Shown: positions 24,809 through 36,872, counted from the first letter of the stretch. The stretch is 64,000 nucleotides of DNA from Pterobdella sp. o SKG-2022 (GCA_964035795.1 OZ038326.1:7815729-7879728), one strand, 5' to 3'. Program-made: numbers and translations. The notes: generated by a model from the letters alone, not told the origin.

Positions 24809-26221
24809 ATGAAGAGGGTCAAAAAGCGAACCGAGATTTGTCTATATACAGCAGTGTTGCCCATGGAGTCTCTCTACCAGATGCAAACAACGAATGTTTT
24901 GAGCCGTAATAAGAGTAGTAAATCTATCAATTCCACTGGAAACAATGATGCTCATGGTGATACAAAGACACCGAGCAATGTTGATGATGAGTTTTTTTTT
25001 CAACATGAATTAAAAAAAAAAGAAACTGAAGATTTTAATAAGAAATCCTTTAAAATTCAATCTACGTTTGAAAATGCTGCTTTTGAAATTTTTGAAGATT
25101 TTATGTTCATTATTGATGACTACTGTGAACTGAATGAATTTCTGACAAGGAAACATTCAACGAGTAAATGCAGAGTTTACAAAATGCAAGATCGCTTGGA
25201 GGAATATAAAATCACAACGTTCATTGACCAAGTAAAGAAAGAGAACACTGAAGAAAAACCAAAAAAGAAACAAAAAAATGATAAACCCGATAAAAAAAAA
25301 TTTGACAAAAAAAAATTAAAGAAAGAATTAGTAAGCAAGGTAAATCAGAACGATCCGCAGATACCTCTTTTACAACAGTATCAACAGAAATTGGATATTG
25401 CTTACAGTACGGTTGAAGGCAAACTACTTGAACCAAGAGATGAAGCAAGTAGTAAAAAGAAGAATTTAGCGAAAGAAACTAAATCAGCTCAAAATGACAA
25501 AACTGAAAAAGTGGTGAAGCAATCACAAGAAAGCATAAAAGACGCAGTGAAAGCACCAAACCCCTTGATTTCCTACTGCGAACAAGTCACTGATATTTGC
25601 CATGAAGAAATTGAGCCTTATGTTGAAGATGTGATGCTACCACCCACATGCAGGTCTGAAACGTTGTGGCACTTGTCTTCCGACCTCAAGTTCGAAACGT
25701 TTGACGTGCACCAGAAGGTTCCCATTCAAGATGTTCTCACAGACAGTGAAATGCTTGATTGCCTTGCTGCCAGACTGACCTCAGATGAACTTAAGAGTAT
25801 CTATGAGCTTGGCAAGTCTGTTTTCCCTGAATCTGAATCTTCATCTGTTTCGTGTTTAAATGACCAGCAAAATGAAGAAAAAAGTGAAAAAAAGAAAAAA
25901 TCGCAAAAGAATAAATCTAATTCCAATAACAATCCAAATAAGGCAAAAACAATGGATAAAAACAAATCGGGACAAAGAATAAATTCTGAATACAAAGATT
26001 CTAAAAATGAAAAAACACAAAAATCAGAAAAGTTGGATGAAAAAATGCCTACTAGCACAAGATATGGAATGAAAGAAGTGGTAGAGGCTGGCGTCACAAC
26101 ATCAGTCTCCGAGAAACATCATCTACAACGTTTTGTGTATGAGGCCGTGCAAAGGTTTGGAGACTTCATTTCAAAATTTTCGCATCTATTAAATTTCATC
26201 GACTTTCAAAATCCACCATGA
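24809..26221 (+). CDS. Unrecognised Lys/Glu-rich protein, 470 residues
   Basis: The longest uninterrupted ORF in the window, single-exon, not matched to a family. Three more ordered segments are separated by charged linkers. Residues about 85-140 include FEIFEDFMFIIDDYCELNEF. Residues about 250-335 include ISYCEQVTDICHEEIEPYV and LTDSEMLDCLAARLTSDELK. Residues about 422-470 include RFVYEAVQRFGDFISKFSHL. The linkers are almost pure K/E/N/S/Q (for example 148-175 and 355-410). No signal peptide or TM segment. The start is doubtful: an ATG at 24793 in another frame opens MIENLYEEGQKANRDLS and overlaps this ORF for about 115 bp, so a frameshift or missed splice near the N-terminus is possible. 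At the 3' end the +1 frame stays open (HHEVLNIEHVLIKTFLQ), hinting at another frame change. It could be a retrogene, a single-exon gene or the main exon of a split gene. Confidence 0.55.
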   Translation: MKRVKKRTEICLYTAVLPMESLYQMQTTNVLSRNKSSKSINSTGNNDAHGDTKTPSNVDDEFFFQHELKKKETEDFNKKSFKIQSTFENAAFEIFEDFMFIIDDYCELNEFLTRKHSTSKCRVYKMQDRLEEYKITTFIDQVKKENTEEKPKKKQKNDKPDKKKFDKKKLKKELVSKVNQNDPQIPLLQQYQQKLDIAYSTVEGKLLEPRDEASSKKKNLAKETKSAQNDKTEKVVKQSQESIKDAVKAPNPLISYCEQVTDICHEEIEPYVEDVMLPPTCRSETLWHLSSDLKFETFDVHQKVPIQDVLTDSEMLDCLAARLTSDELKSIYELGKSVFPESESSSVSCLNDQQNEEKSEKKKKSQKNKSNSNNNPNKAKTMDKNKSGQRINSEYKDSKNEKTQKSEKLDEKMPTSTRYGMKEVVEAGVTTSVSEKHHLQRFVYEAVQRFGDFISKFSHLLNFIDFQNPP

Positions 26222-26800
26222 GGTTTTGAACATTGAGCATGTGCTCATAAAAACCTTCCTCCAAACACAACGTCATAAAAGCTCCCGCGTGCTTCTGAGA
26301 TTATCCATCCACCTTTGTCTTCGGGGACTGGTGTGTATTCTAAAATTTATTGAAGGCTCATTTGGTCGATATGGGTGTAACATCATATTTCTCTCGTTTT
26401 ATAAACATGTTTAATTTTTTTTGTTGAACTGATGGCCTACAAAAAACATCTGTTTTTTAAATGATTTTTTTGATTAATTTTTTTCTCTCTTTCTTCAGTC
26501 TTTTTTCATCTAACTTCCAGTGTAATCTTTAACTGTCTGGACTTCCATCATCATATATAACTTTCATGAGCCGATTTCTTTTTTTTGGAAAAACCTGATC
26601 TTTAATGTTCAAAAAGTTTTGTTCTAAAGCAATTTTAGCGAGAGTTTTGAAGAAAGAGTCGAGTCGACACTCAAACAAGCTTTGTCATGCTTTATATTGT
26701 TTAATGTCATGAGAATATTTGTTTCGAATGGATCTTCTATACTTTTCATAAACTTCATTCGAAAATCATTCAGAAAATAAAAACTTAGCTGTAAAAGTGT
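26222..26800. other. Intergenic, nothing recognised
   Basis: AT-rich, no convincing coding or repeat structure apart from the possible +1-frame extension of the preceding ORF up to about 26340. Confidence 0.4.
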
Positions 26801-26804
26801 TAGT

Positions 26805-27055
26805 GTTTTAGTTTTCTTGATTTTTATCGTGAAAAGAGGAAGATTTTAGATACATGTTTTTTCAAAAAACTAAAAGTTTCGACAAAATCAACTTTGTCAT
26901 AATTCATTAGTATCTAATGAATTATGACAAAGTTGAATTTCTCAAAAATTTTAGTTTTTTGAAAAAACATGTATCTAAAATCGTCCTCTTTTCACGATAA
27001 AAATCAAGAAAATTAAATTAAAAAAAATGATACATAAAATGTCTCTAAATAATTA
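26805..27055. mobile_element. Palindromic MITE, near-perfect foldback copy
   Basis: About 100-bp arms meet at a centre near 26913: TTCTTGATTTTTATCGTGAA ... ACATGTTTTTTCAAAAAACT on the left is mirrored to about 27015 on the right, with few mismatches. The right flank continues GATACATAAAATGTCTCTAA, the family terminus. The very high arm identity suggests a young copy. A diverged half copy (ATACATTTATTGAGAATCAG...) follows at about 27090-27160. Confidence 0.85.
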
Positions 27056-27159
27056 TAGTTAGTGTTTTGTAACGAAAAACATCAAATAAGAGGAATTTTT
27101 AATACATTTATTGAGAATCAGAAACTATACTTTTTGATAAGTTTACCCTTATAATAAAA

Positions 27160-28282
27160 CGTTTGCGAAAAAAAGTTAGTGTTTTCAAACAAAACCCATT
27201 AAAGCCCAAACGAATCGAACGTTTTAAAGGTATCGATTTTAGATACATCACTCATACTCAGTGCACACAGCACATTTCATAGAAGGCGTTCACCCACGTT
27301 TACAATCCATTTCAGGTACCATGTGTGTCAAGTCTTCAACTCATCCTTGGATGCCAGTCTCAGCAGCTTCAGGATCATATCCTTCAGCAAGTGGCTTTGA
27401 TCCCTCCCCAAACTTGAAACAAATATTTATGAATTCAACATGAACGAACCAATATCTCACTTTTTTAAAGTTCGACTCAACATAAAGTTTGAAATTTAGA
27501 CATTGACTATTTTTGAACTTTTCATTAATCTTGATAAGATTTTAAAATTTAACTTTCAATACTTTGTAAAAAGAAATGGAAAAATGTTTCTTTAGCTTTC
27601 AATCGAAAAACTTTACTTGAATTTGATCTCATCAAACTTTTTTGACTTCGATCATCATCGTCCATCAAGAGGAGTTGAGATTCCGTGCAAACAAGGGTGA
27701 GATTTGGGAGTCAATAGTGAGAGGCTGAGATAAAATAGAAAATCAGCACATGCTAGAGAGTTATTTCTGAACAGATAACGAGAAAACACCTGAAATTCGT
27801 AATAACATTGACTAATGGTAAAAATTTTAAAGTGACACTCATTAGTTAGTGACTTGCAACAAAACACGAAATTTTGAGCTTCTCGAAGCAAACCATCAAA
27901 ATCAACGGGTTAAGACAGAAATATTCATCCTCCAATCATTTTTGTTAACATTGAAGTTCATTGATAAAAAATTTAATATTTTGATGGTTTTATAAAGGTT
28001 ATTGAAAGAATTTTTTGGTTTAATTAGAGATCAGCCGTTGCTCTGATAAACAAACAAGCCAAACAAACAGAGCTTTAATGATTAATGTGGTCGAACAATA
28101 ACAATTGGTCCGTCTGACATAAAGAATTCAAGCTTTTGTCTTTGAACAAAAGAAGAGTATTTAAACTAAGAGCTAAATGTATTTTAAACTAATTTCAAAG
28201 CACTCACGGTTTTATGTGAAGAATAACTAAATCAAAAATTAAAATATTGATAAAACTTTTCAACAGAGTTTAAAATTTCGAA
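27160..28282. other. Intergenic, nothing recognised
   Basis: AT-rich sequence before the SLC22-like start codon. Short ORFs at 27261-27443 and 27655-27891 show no family motif and are probably fortuitous. Confidence 0.4.
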
Positions 28283-31200
28283 ATGGAAGTGGACGAAGCC
28301 ATGGACAGACTGAGATTGATGAAGAAATGGCAAATCTCCATCGTTTTCATGGTTCTCTTTATGCTACAGCCCACACCAATATGGAACAGATACGCTATCA
28401 TGTTTGTAGGTTTGTCAACCAAAACCATTAAATCTACAAAAAAACTAAAAGTCAGGTATTAATATCAGTGAACAGTCAGTATTTATCTATTGCTTTTGTT
28501 AGTACATGAAGTGCATCTATTCAAGTAATAACGAAGTTTTTATTTCAAGGTATGATAACTTTGAGTCTTCACTGGAATCAAATTGAATTATTTATTACTT
28601 AGGCTTGAGGTTCGATTTATACGTTGACTTATTCAAAAAAATATACAAAAACTAATGAAGATATTTTGAAAAAGTGAGTATTACTTCAAAACACTAGTGT
28701 TCTTGATTTATGGATATTACATGAAAACATAGATAAAAATAGATAAAATTTAATTCTAAACACCATAATTATTGCAAAGAAACATCTCTATAGTTATATA
28801 GTAACATGGACTATCATGTAAATCAGAGGTAGTAAAAGGGGATATTTAAGCAACGATAATAAAATAAGGCCTATTATATAACACCATGTCTAAATAATAA
28901 TAACTTCCTAATGTCCTTATGGTCATTTAAAGTAGGGTTTTTTCATGTTAATTATGAACGTTTGCAACATCCTTCTCTTCCTACAAACTTCCGGGGCACG
29001 CATCAAGGTTCTCCACGAGAATTTATGTGTAGGATACTTCGATATGTGTTTTGCTGGTTCCCAAGTCTCTTTCACCGCTTCCTGTTCCGCCCATCTTACC
29101 TCAACGTTTTTTTTCGTTTCTCCCACGTACGTTTCTCCAAAACCGCATTCCCCTTTGTAAATCACATTGTGGACATGCGAAATTCTGTCTTTAAGGGGAA
29201 AGAGTGATTATTTCGGATGTGCTCCAGAATGTGCTTTTATCTATTTTATCTATGTTTCCGTAGTAATGCCAATAAAACTGTTTTTCATACTTGAAAATGT
29301 TACGTTGTTAACGAAAAGCTTTATATCAATAAACTATCTAGTGTTCTGAAATTATACTCATTTTATTGTGGCTTTTGAAGAAAATCATTATTTTTAAAAA
29401 GTCTTTTTAAAATTTCAGTGTACTAAAATTTTTTTTATTGAACACTGTTCTTTGAAACCCAATGAGGTCTTAGCAATGGTTGTGGATCCACACGCCACCA
29501 TCAACCCGTGCATAGGCCCAATAAAATATATGCAATGGCGTTGGGAAATTCATTTGTAAACTAGCTTCAAGTTTAGAAGTGGGGCAGTATAGGACGGGTT
29601 TAGTTAACTTTAGAATCAAAACTGAAAATTGTATTCTAAAAACTATATTTGTTCAAAAGTACTTTTGAAGAAATTACAATACAACTTTTCAGAGACATCT
29701 TATGTAGGTTTTGTATAGCAGTTAAACTTTAAAAACATCAATTTAGGATTTATACCCATAAACAATAGTCACTTCATGCTAATGTTTTATGATAAAGCTA
29801 TACTTATCGAAAATTATACCTTTTCTTTTGAATAAATGTATGAATCCTCAATTGATTTTTTAAAGTTTAATTACAATAAAAAAATTAATATCAAAGCACG
29901 CAGGATACATTCCCAAGCACCACTGCAAAATTTCAGCCAACTCTTCAATGGATTCCTAAAGACGAAGATGGAGAGTTTGAAGCATGCGTAAGGTTTGTCA
30001 ATTCCTCTGTTAACAATGAAACGATTCCCTGTATTGATGGCTGGGAGTATGACAGCCCGGGTTCTGACCTAACTATTGTTAACGAGGTGAGGCTGATAGT
30101 GCAATGCAATCTTTAAACTAGCTTCAGAAGACATCGTAGGTTCTTTTTTTAACTTGAAAGTTTTTATATTTCAAAAAGTGGGACTTGGTTTGTGACAAAG
30201 CATTCTACCCAGGGTTATCACATTTAGTTTTTTGTTTGAGTGAGATGGCAGCGTGTTATTTAGTGGGCCTCTCAGACATTTATGGCAGAAAACCAATTTC
30301 ACTGTTATTTTTATTCCTGATCTCCGTTGCTGGCATAGTGAACTCGTTTGCTGGAAGTTTCGAAGCTTTTATTTTGGGAAAGCTGTTCATTGGACTTTTT
30401 TTAGTGAGTATAGTCTTAAATAGAGGATTACTAACAAGAAGTATGGAAGGAATCAAATAAATAAACGCACTGATATTTAACAAGGCATCCGATGGAGTTT
30501 ATGCAGTCTACATGGCTGAGATCACTTCAAAGAAGAATCGGGAGTTTATTTTGACATCTGGCTTTTTGCACTGGGGCGTCAACTGTTCCCTCCTTGTTAT
30601 CATCGCATACTTCTTACATGATTGGAGACATCTTAGACTTTTTACTAACATTTTTGGTTTGATAATGTTACCCTTTTTAATGTGAGTCTGCGTAAAATCA
30701 TTATATCTTTTGACTCTAAAATGCTTTGATGTAGAACTTTTATTAAGCAAATATTCGATATAATTTTGTTAGATGGTTTTTGTCAGAAACAGTGTACTGG
30801 TTACACACAAACAACAAGATAAAAAAAGCTGAAATGCTTCTCATTAAAGCAGCAAAACTGAACGACGTTCACTTCGACAGCCCTATACTGGTTCGAAGAC
30901 AACAAAATGAAAGCATTTTTGGCACTAAAAACTTCTTTGAAAAACAAACTTTATCAGAAAAAATAAAAACAAAATTCCAAAATATTTTCAATAAGAGTTC
31001 CGCTTTGGATGTCAAATTAAAGACACAAAATTCTTTCAAAGAGCTCTATCGAAACCCTTATCCCCTCAGACATATGTCTTTCGGCTTATTTCTCTTGTGA
31101 GTTCAAAATTGTTCTTTTCAACTATTTGGAAAACATTTTTTGACTTTTCAAATATAATTGCTTATATCAAAAAATCTAAAAAAAATGTTTGAACAAATAC

Positions 31201-34200
31201 TACTTTTCTTCAATCACAGTCGTTAAGTAAATTAATTTATAAAGCGATTTAGGGGCCCAGTTGCTTCTTTTGGCAAGCTTAATGCGATTTATGAAAGAAA
31301 TAAGATTGAAACATCAACATGTGAATATTTTCATGATTGCAAGAAATTTGTTTCACAGTTGTAGTTATGGTAGTAGTACAATTACAGTCGATCATGTGCG
31401 CACTTGCTCTTGACAAATATAATACAATGAACAAACATTTTTATGAAGTAGATTGAAAAATTATGAAAGATTACGGCAGCCGATATTTTCAGCTAGTCAC
31501 CCATCCAAGTACAAACCGGACTCGAGTTGCTCAAATTCGGTGTTCGGACGAGAATTGGTGTTTTTAAAAGATTATTATATCTTTTTTTATCTAAGACTAC
31601 ATTGAAAGCAAGGTGAATCTTTTCAGCTACCTTTAAAGTCTAAATTAAAAAACCTTTACCTAGACCTTACCAATAATGTTTAGAAGTATAACTCTGTAGA
31701 ATTTCAGAGTTTTTCCGTCACCTTTGTTTTTAAAAGGAATGATCTTTTTGGTGTTTCTCATACTTTTTGTAAAATTTTTCCATGGTTTGAAAAGTGCAGT
31801 TTTGCATTATTTGATGAGATTACACTTCGTCACTTCTTGGAGCTTTTCCAGGTGCAAGCTGTTCTAGTGCTTCCTTTGATTCTGAAATAGTAGCAAAACG
31901 TGAGACTTCTTTAGAATGCTGAGTGGTTTGATGGAAAAAAGATCTGGTTTGATCTGCATTGATCTTCAGCTGGAGATCAGGCTAATGTCTATCCAGCTTT
32001 TCAAAGAAACTTCTGTAGGGCTTCGTGTTTGTTTCCCACACAATTGTGTCAGACTCAAACTAGCTGTTTACAATTCTGTTTTATTAAAAAGTGCCACATT
32101 GATCTCATATCTATGCAGCAAACTATTATTGCTGTGTTGGCTGAGTTTTACCCAGCATTCGTTTGTAAGGTATTTTAGTTTTTCTTCGGGTTTGACGAAG
32201 TTTATAAAATAAAAATCTTCAGCCAAAGTAAATACAGCAAAATATTTGAAAATCATTTACTGATTTTTTATTTTTAGGCATTTTTTCATCAAACAAGATC
32301 TGAAAGTTTTTTGTTAGAATTTGAACAAATCATTCAATTTGGCATTTTCCACCAAAGATTTTCAAAGCGCTTTTATGCATCACACGTGAAAAACACTTCC
32401 ATGGTTTGTAAATTCAAATTTTTAGTACTGAATTTTCACATGATCAGTTTGAGCTCAGCTGCACTCATTGAGAAGAACATATTTCGTGAACAGTTTTATT
32501 TTGTAGCAAAGTGGTGGTTAAATGTTTTGTGTGAGTTAATGCTTTTTCGGTTAGTGGTGTTTTTAAATCTTAAATTTGTTTTTTTAGTTTATTTAATTGA
32601 TTTGTTTGTGATGAGATGAAAAAAGTGGTGCTGTAGATTTGATGTTGATGGCAGATGGAAATGGTGTTGATTAAGTAATGTATGGTTTATAAGTCCTGGC
32701 AAAGAGTTGTTCGATGAAGATGGCATATGAATGATGATGATTATGGTTTTAAAATAATATTGAAAAATGCATGATGTGTCTACTATATAATGATTGCTTT
32801 TAATGGCTGATTGTGATGAAGTGGTTGTATGATGACATATGAGATGTGACTTGGGTCTTGGTTTGCTACCTTGTTTTTTGCGAAAAACAATAGAACCCTT
32901 CTCAACTAGTCTGTGTTCTAGTGGGAACCATGAAGCTGGCCTGTTCAAGATTTCCTCAGTTGAACAGGAAGTGTTTGTTGCCCAGATTTTTTTGTTTTCT
33001 TTTTTTTGCAGAATTATCAGATTTGAACATTTTGAACCCTCTGACCCCGTTTTGGATCGACAGTTAAAAACTTACTGAAATAATTTTTTTATGAATTTAA
33101 ATTGTAGTAAGCACTCCGAGTGAAACAAATACCAATGAATGAAAATTTATTGGTAGATTATGTGATAAAACCAATTTTCATTACAGTTTCAAAACCATCA
33201 ACACATCCGGGTTGATTTTCATTTCTCCAGCCATGTCAAGCCACAAATACTTGAGCAGTTTTTTCAATTTAGCTGTTGAAATCCCTTGCGGCTTCATCGG
33301 TTGGGGCTTATCAAAAAGGTTAGTTTTATATTAATTTTAGCGAAAAACAATGTTTGAAATAATTTCAGGTACACTGTAAAAAATTTGATGATGTTCTTCA
33401 TGTTCATGACCAGCCTCTCAACCTTTGTTTTCGTTCAGTTTCTCCTATTCACAAGTGTAACTTAATTTTGAGCGATGTACACGGTTCAAAATTGCTATAT
33501 GGCTAACCATATTTTGGTCCAAAATTCGCGTGTTTTGGACTTTCCATTAATAAATTTTTTACTATTTAAGAAAAATAAAATTAGGAATTTTGACATTTTG
33601 AAACTTTCCAAACAAAAATTTATTTTTAAAAGTAAATGTCGAAAATTCGTCTCAAGAGTGCAAAATAGGTATATGATGTATTCAAAGTTGGTTCGCTAAC
33701 TTTGCATTTGCACTAACTTCATGAATCAACTTTTTGTGGTACACGTCGTCAGTCTGAACTTTTTAACATTTTTTGCCCTTCAATATATATCAAAAAAATG
33801 TTAAAATAGTGTTTTCGTACGGCTAATGAGCTTTCTAAATTTTTTATTTGTCTTTCTGACTTGATCAAAAGAAAAACTCTTGGCTTGTTTTCCCATTGTT
33901 GACTTCCAGGTGGCATTTTTTTAAGCAAATAAAATAAAAAAATGAATCATTTTATTTATATAATTTCATATAATTTTTATAATTAAAAAGGATAATAAAT
34001 TTTTATGATGTTCGTATCTAATAAAATTAAGTGGCATTCAAGAGTGGTGAAACTTAATACACAAAGCTTCTCGTAAGAGTATCTTAGATTAACACTAGAT
34101 AGGGCTAGATACTCTTACAAAAAGCTTCGTGTATTAAGTTGCTTAATAAACCTTAAAGTTTGTTTCTATTATACGAGAATTGTTAGTTAAACAAATATAG

Positions 34201-35187
34201 TTCATTTATATAATATAATATCTTTGCGAAAAATACTGAATCTACCAAGAAATTTTTCAAATCGTGAGTGGTCTTATAGCAATTTCGCGCCTTATATATA
34301 TAAGAATGCATTAGAAACACAGGTTTTTTCTATTATTATCTCAAAACCAATGATGAAATTCGTTCAAACTTTAAAAGATGATTTTTACATTTCTAGACAA
34401 ACAAGTAACAAATTACTCCACCATGACATTCTGTATCATCTCAAAACTTTTTGGAAACATCGTTTGGGCATGTTCTTTTGCATACGGTTGCACTTTGTTC
34501 CCTTCCAATTTGAGGTACTTAATTTCTTTCTTTCGAGTTTTTTTTTCAAACGACGGAAAAAATATTAATTATTGCTTAAAATCTAGTTGATTTTAGTCTG
34601 AATGGTCTGAATTTTCAACTCAAGGAATCAATTTATAACTAAACATTAGGGACCCATCAATATTTTTTACGACTGCCTAGATTAAAACTCTTTCATACTA
34701 CATACTTTTTTCAAATCAAATGTTGATACATAAAAAAAAACATTTATAAACCCTAAAAGAAGCCAATTATGGGCATCTGCTTCTTTTTCTCTCGGTTTGG
34801 TGTCATGTTCGTTTCTTTTGGTCCTTTCATGGTTATCTATGTTCTCAAATTTAGTTGTACTCATTATCGTTAATGTAAAGTTTGAATGTAAAATTTCATA
34901 AAAATCTCATTTTCAGTATTATTTTCCATAAAAGCCAAAGTTAAATTAAAAATTTTTCCTATCAGCTCACCAGACTGCCCGCAGGAACCTATGTGATTTT
35001 CGATCTTTCTGCATTGATAGCTACGTTGACACTTTTCGTTTTGCTCGACACCACAGGTTTGGTTCTGCCTGAAAGTATCGAAGACATTGAAAATATTTAT
35101 TTGGAAGATGCCAAAAATGCAAATACAAGGCTTCTGTCCAAAACAGATGTTGATTCCTACAACGAAGAAATAAACTTAGACGATTGA
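28283..35187 (+). CDS. SLC22-like organic ion transporter (MFS), possibly pseudogenised
   Basis: Twelve-TM major-facilitator carrier of the organic cation/anion transporter type. Exons: 28283-28405 (or 28409), 29904-30086, 30179-30403, 30485-30681, 30773-31096, 33187-33318, 33369-33454, 34397-34514, 34760-34840, 34966-35187. Family marks: TM1 (ISIVFMVLFMLQ), extracellular-loop YIPKHHCKI and CIDGWEYDSPGSDLTIVNE, WDLVCDKAF, the MFS loop GLSDIYGRKP, WFLSETVYWL, FAYGCTLFPSNLR, SRFGVMF (TM11) and LVLPESIEDIEN near the C-terminus. Two frame problems exist. In exon 2 the HHC block and the later PKDEDGEFEAC block are in different frames. Exon 8 ends in phase 2 while the TM11 exon needs phase 0. Exons 2-8 otherwise join. 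Could be a decaying gene, a sequence with two indel errors, or a gene with unusual splicing. Confidence 0.8.
28915..29215 (-). mobile_element. Penelope-like element fragment (GIY-YIG endonuclease)
   Basis: A minus-strand reading of about 90 residues, VIYKGECGFGETYVGETKKN then VEVRWAEQE, EPAKHISKYPTHKFSW, and RKRRMLQTFIINMKKPYF. Matches the C-terminal GIY-YIG domain of Penelope-like retroelements (Y-x-G-E-C / YVGET / H-x-x-x-x-P-x-H-x-F-x-W / KR-E-F-I). The upstream RT is absent. Lies in intron 1 of the SLC22-like gene in antisense orientation. Confidence 0.75.
29690..29872. mobile_element. MITE family copy (SLC22-like intron 1)
   Basis: Starts AGAGACATCTTATGTAGG, has centre ATGTTTTATGATAAAGCTATACTTATCGAAAATTATA (in pieces) and ends in TAAATGTATGAATCCTCAATTG. 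Palindromic but with diverged arms. Confidence 0.72.
31097..33186. other. Large SLC22-like intron 5, no gene recognised
   Basis: 2.1 kb of AT-rich sequence. Several open stretches (for example 31916-32212, 32589-32948) show no motif or family resemblance and are read as chance ORFs. Confidence 0.45.
34047..34142. mobile_element. Second foldback family (GCTTCGTG hairpin)
   Basis: Arms AACTTAATACACAAAGCTTC / GTAAGAGTATCT on the left mirror AGATACTCTTAC / AAAAAGCTTCGTGTATTAAG on the right, around a loop of about 25 bp. The signature CTTACAAAAAGCTTCGTG also occurs at about 7755 and 35301. Confidence 0.75.
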
Positions 35188-35194
35188 AAGTTAA

Positions 35195-35372
35195 CTGATT
35201 AACTAAACTAGCCTTTTAAAAAAAAAGATTTTATCAAACACTTTTATTAAATAAATAATACGTTATTAAGTATACAAACCTAATAATGTAAGTTCAACTT
35301 ACAAAAAGCTTCGTGTTATTAGTTAGTTAATAGAAGTGTTTGATGAAATCGTTTTTTGAAAGTTAACTGATG
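35195..35372. mobile_element. Foldback element directly 3' of the SLC22-like stop codon
   Basis: Arms GTTAACTGATTAACTA / GATTTTATCAAACACTTTTA on the left mirror TAATAGAAGTGTTTGATGAA / GTTAACTGATGA on the right. The centre carries ACTTACAAAAAGCTTCGTG. It starts about 8 bp after the stop codon, so it may form the 3' UTR hairpin. Confidence 0.75.
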
Positions 35373-36655
35373 ATGAATTTATTTAAATTTTTTATAAACA
35401 ATTCACCGTTGTTCAACTCCAAAGTTTCAAGCATTCCAAATATAGATAATTATTAGTGTTGGCTAATTTTTGAGATTCAAGTAATAATTTTTACAAAATA
35501 TGTATGCATAATTTTTTAATACAGGTAAATAGATTTTTTCGTTATAGATTGACATAAAAAATAATCTAATAAATTTTTACAAAGATATATTTCAAAATTT
35601 TGCTACTGTCGCTTTCAAGCTAATCTACGTCACTTGTTTCAATGTAATAGAAAACTGAAAATAATTGTAGAAATGGAAGATTTCATCGAAACAAACCTTT
35701 AATGAAGCTATAAATCTTTGGAACTTCTAATGTCAGTTACACGAAGGATATGACCAGCGCCGTTGCAATTTTTAGCAAATAATTGATTATGGCTTTTTGA
35801 CTTTCGGTTTTTGTTTTTAAACGTTCAGGATCCTCATCACACCAATCGAGGGTATGCCAGATGAACTAGTTTTGAAAGCTTTGTTAACATTGACTTTAAC
35901 GAGCTTATATAAAGTATGTTAAGAGGATTTTGTCTGTAAAAATTTTCATATTGACAATACCTTTACGACAAAATGTTTGGAAGTGTGTTTTGAATCAAAA
36001 GATGGGCTTCAAGAAACTTTTTGGGTCTAAAACATTAAAAACCGTATATGATTATAGTGGCATGAATTTGAATAAACGTTTTTGATGAACCATCCATAAA
36101 AAAAGCACGCACATGAGGTGGAGTTGCTCAAAAAACTTACATTTTCCCGCAATCTTGTCCCTTTTCTGAGCTCATTCCTCATTTTTGTCAATTCGGCCCA
36201 TACAATATCTCCTATTCAAGATTCGATTTAACTTCCTTAAAGAAGATTTTTTTCAAAGTTGAATGAACTATCTTAAAGAACATTATATAAACTAAAATCT
36301 GTCATTTCAGAGTTCATAGCATTGATTTTTGCTATCTACAGGGTATGGAATTTTCATATGACTACCCGTATTTTTGTCAAAGTATCACGTGGTTAAAACT
36401 TTTTATCAGTACCATTTTGATCATCTGAAAAAATAAAAAACCTGACATTTCAGGGTTTAGAAAAAACATTTATTTTGAAAAATAATCCAAAATAAAAAAG
36501 TGCAAAATTGCTGCATGACAACCTTTTTTTGAACTTTTCCAGATTCAATAGTTAATCGAATGACATTTTATTTGATGAATTTGTTGCATCTCGTTGAGAT
36601 CGACACTAAGCTTTTCTAAGAAGTCAATTAAAAACCTAAAAATGAAATCTCTATT
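35373..36655. other. Intergenic, nothing recognised
   Basis: AT-rich sequence with no convincing ORF, repeat or RNA gene. Confidence 0.45.
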
Positions 36656-36659
36656 TTAC

Positions 36660-36872
36660 TCATTTTAGAGACAGCTTATGTATGTTTTGTATAACAATTG
36701 AACTTTGGAAACATCAAGAAAGGATTTATTTAAAAGAAAAGCCATAATTTTCGATAAGTATAGCCTTATCATAAAATATTAGCTAATAATAAGGCTATAC
36801 TTATCGAAAATTATAGCTTTTCCTTTAAATAAATGTATGAGTCTTCAATTGATGTTTTTTAAATCATTTTTC
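36660..36872. mobile_element. MITE family copy, compact palindrome
   Basis: Left terminus GAGACAGCTTATGTATG. The arms carry ATAATTTTCGATAAGTATAG / CCTTATCATAA and its mirror TTATTAGCTAATAATAAGG / CTATACTTATCGAAAATTAT. Right side TAAATGTATGAGTCTTCAAT. The clearest two-armed member of the family. Confidence 0.82.
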
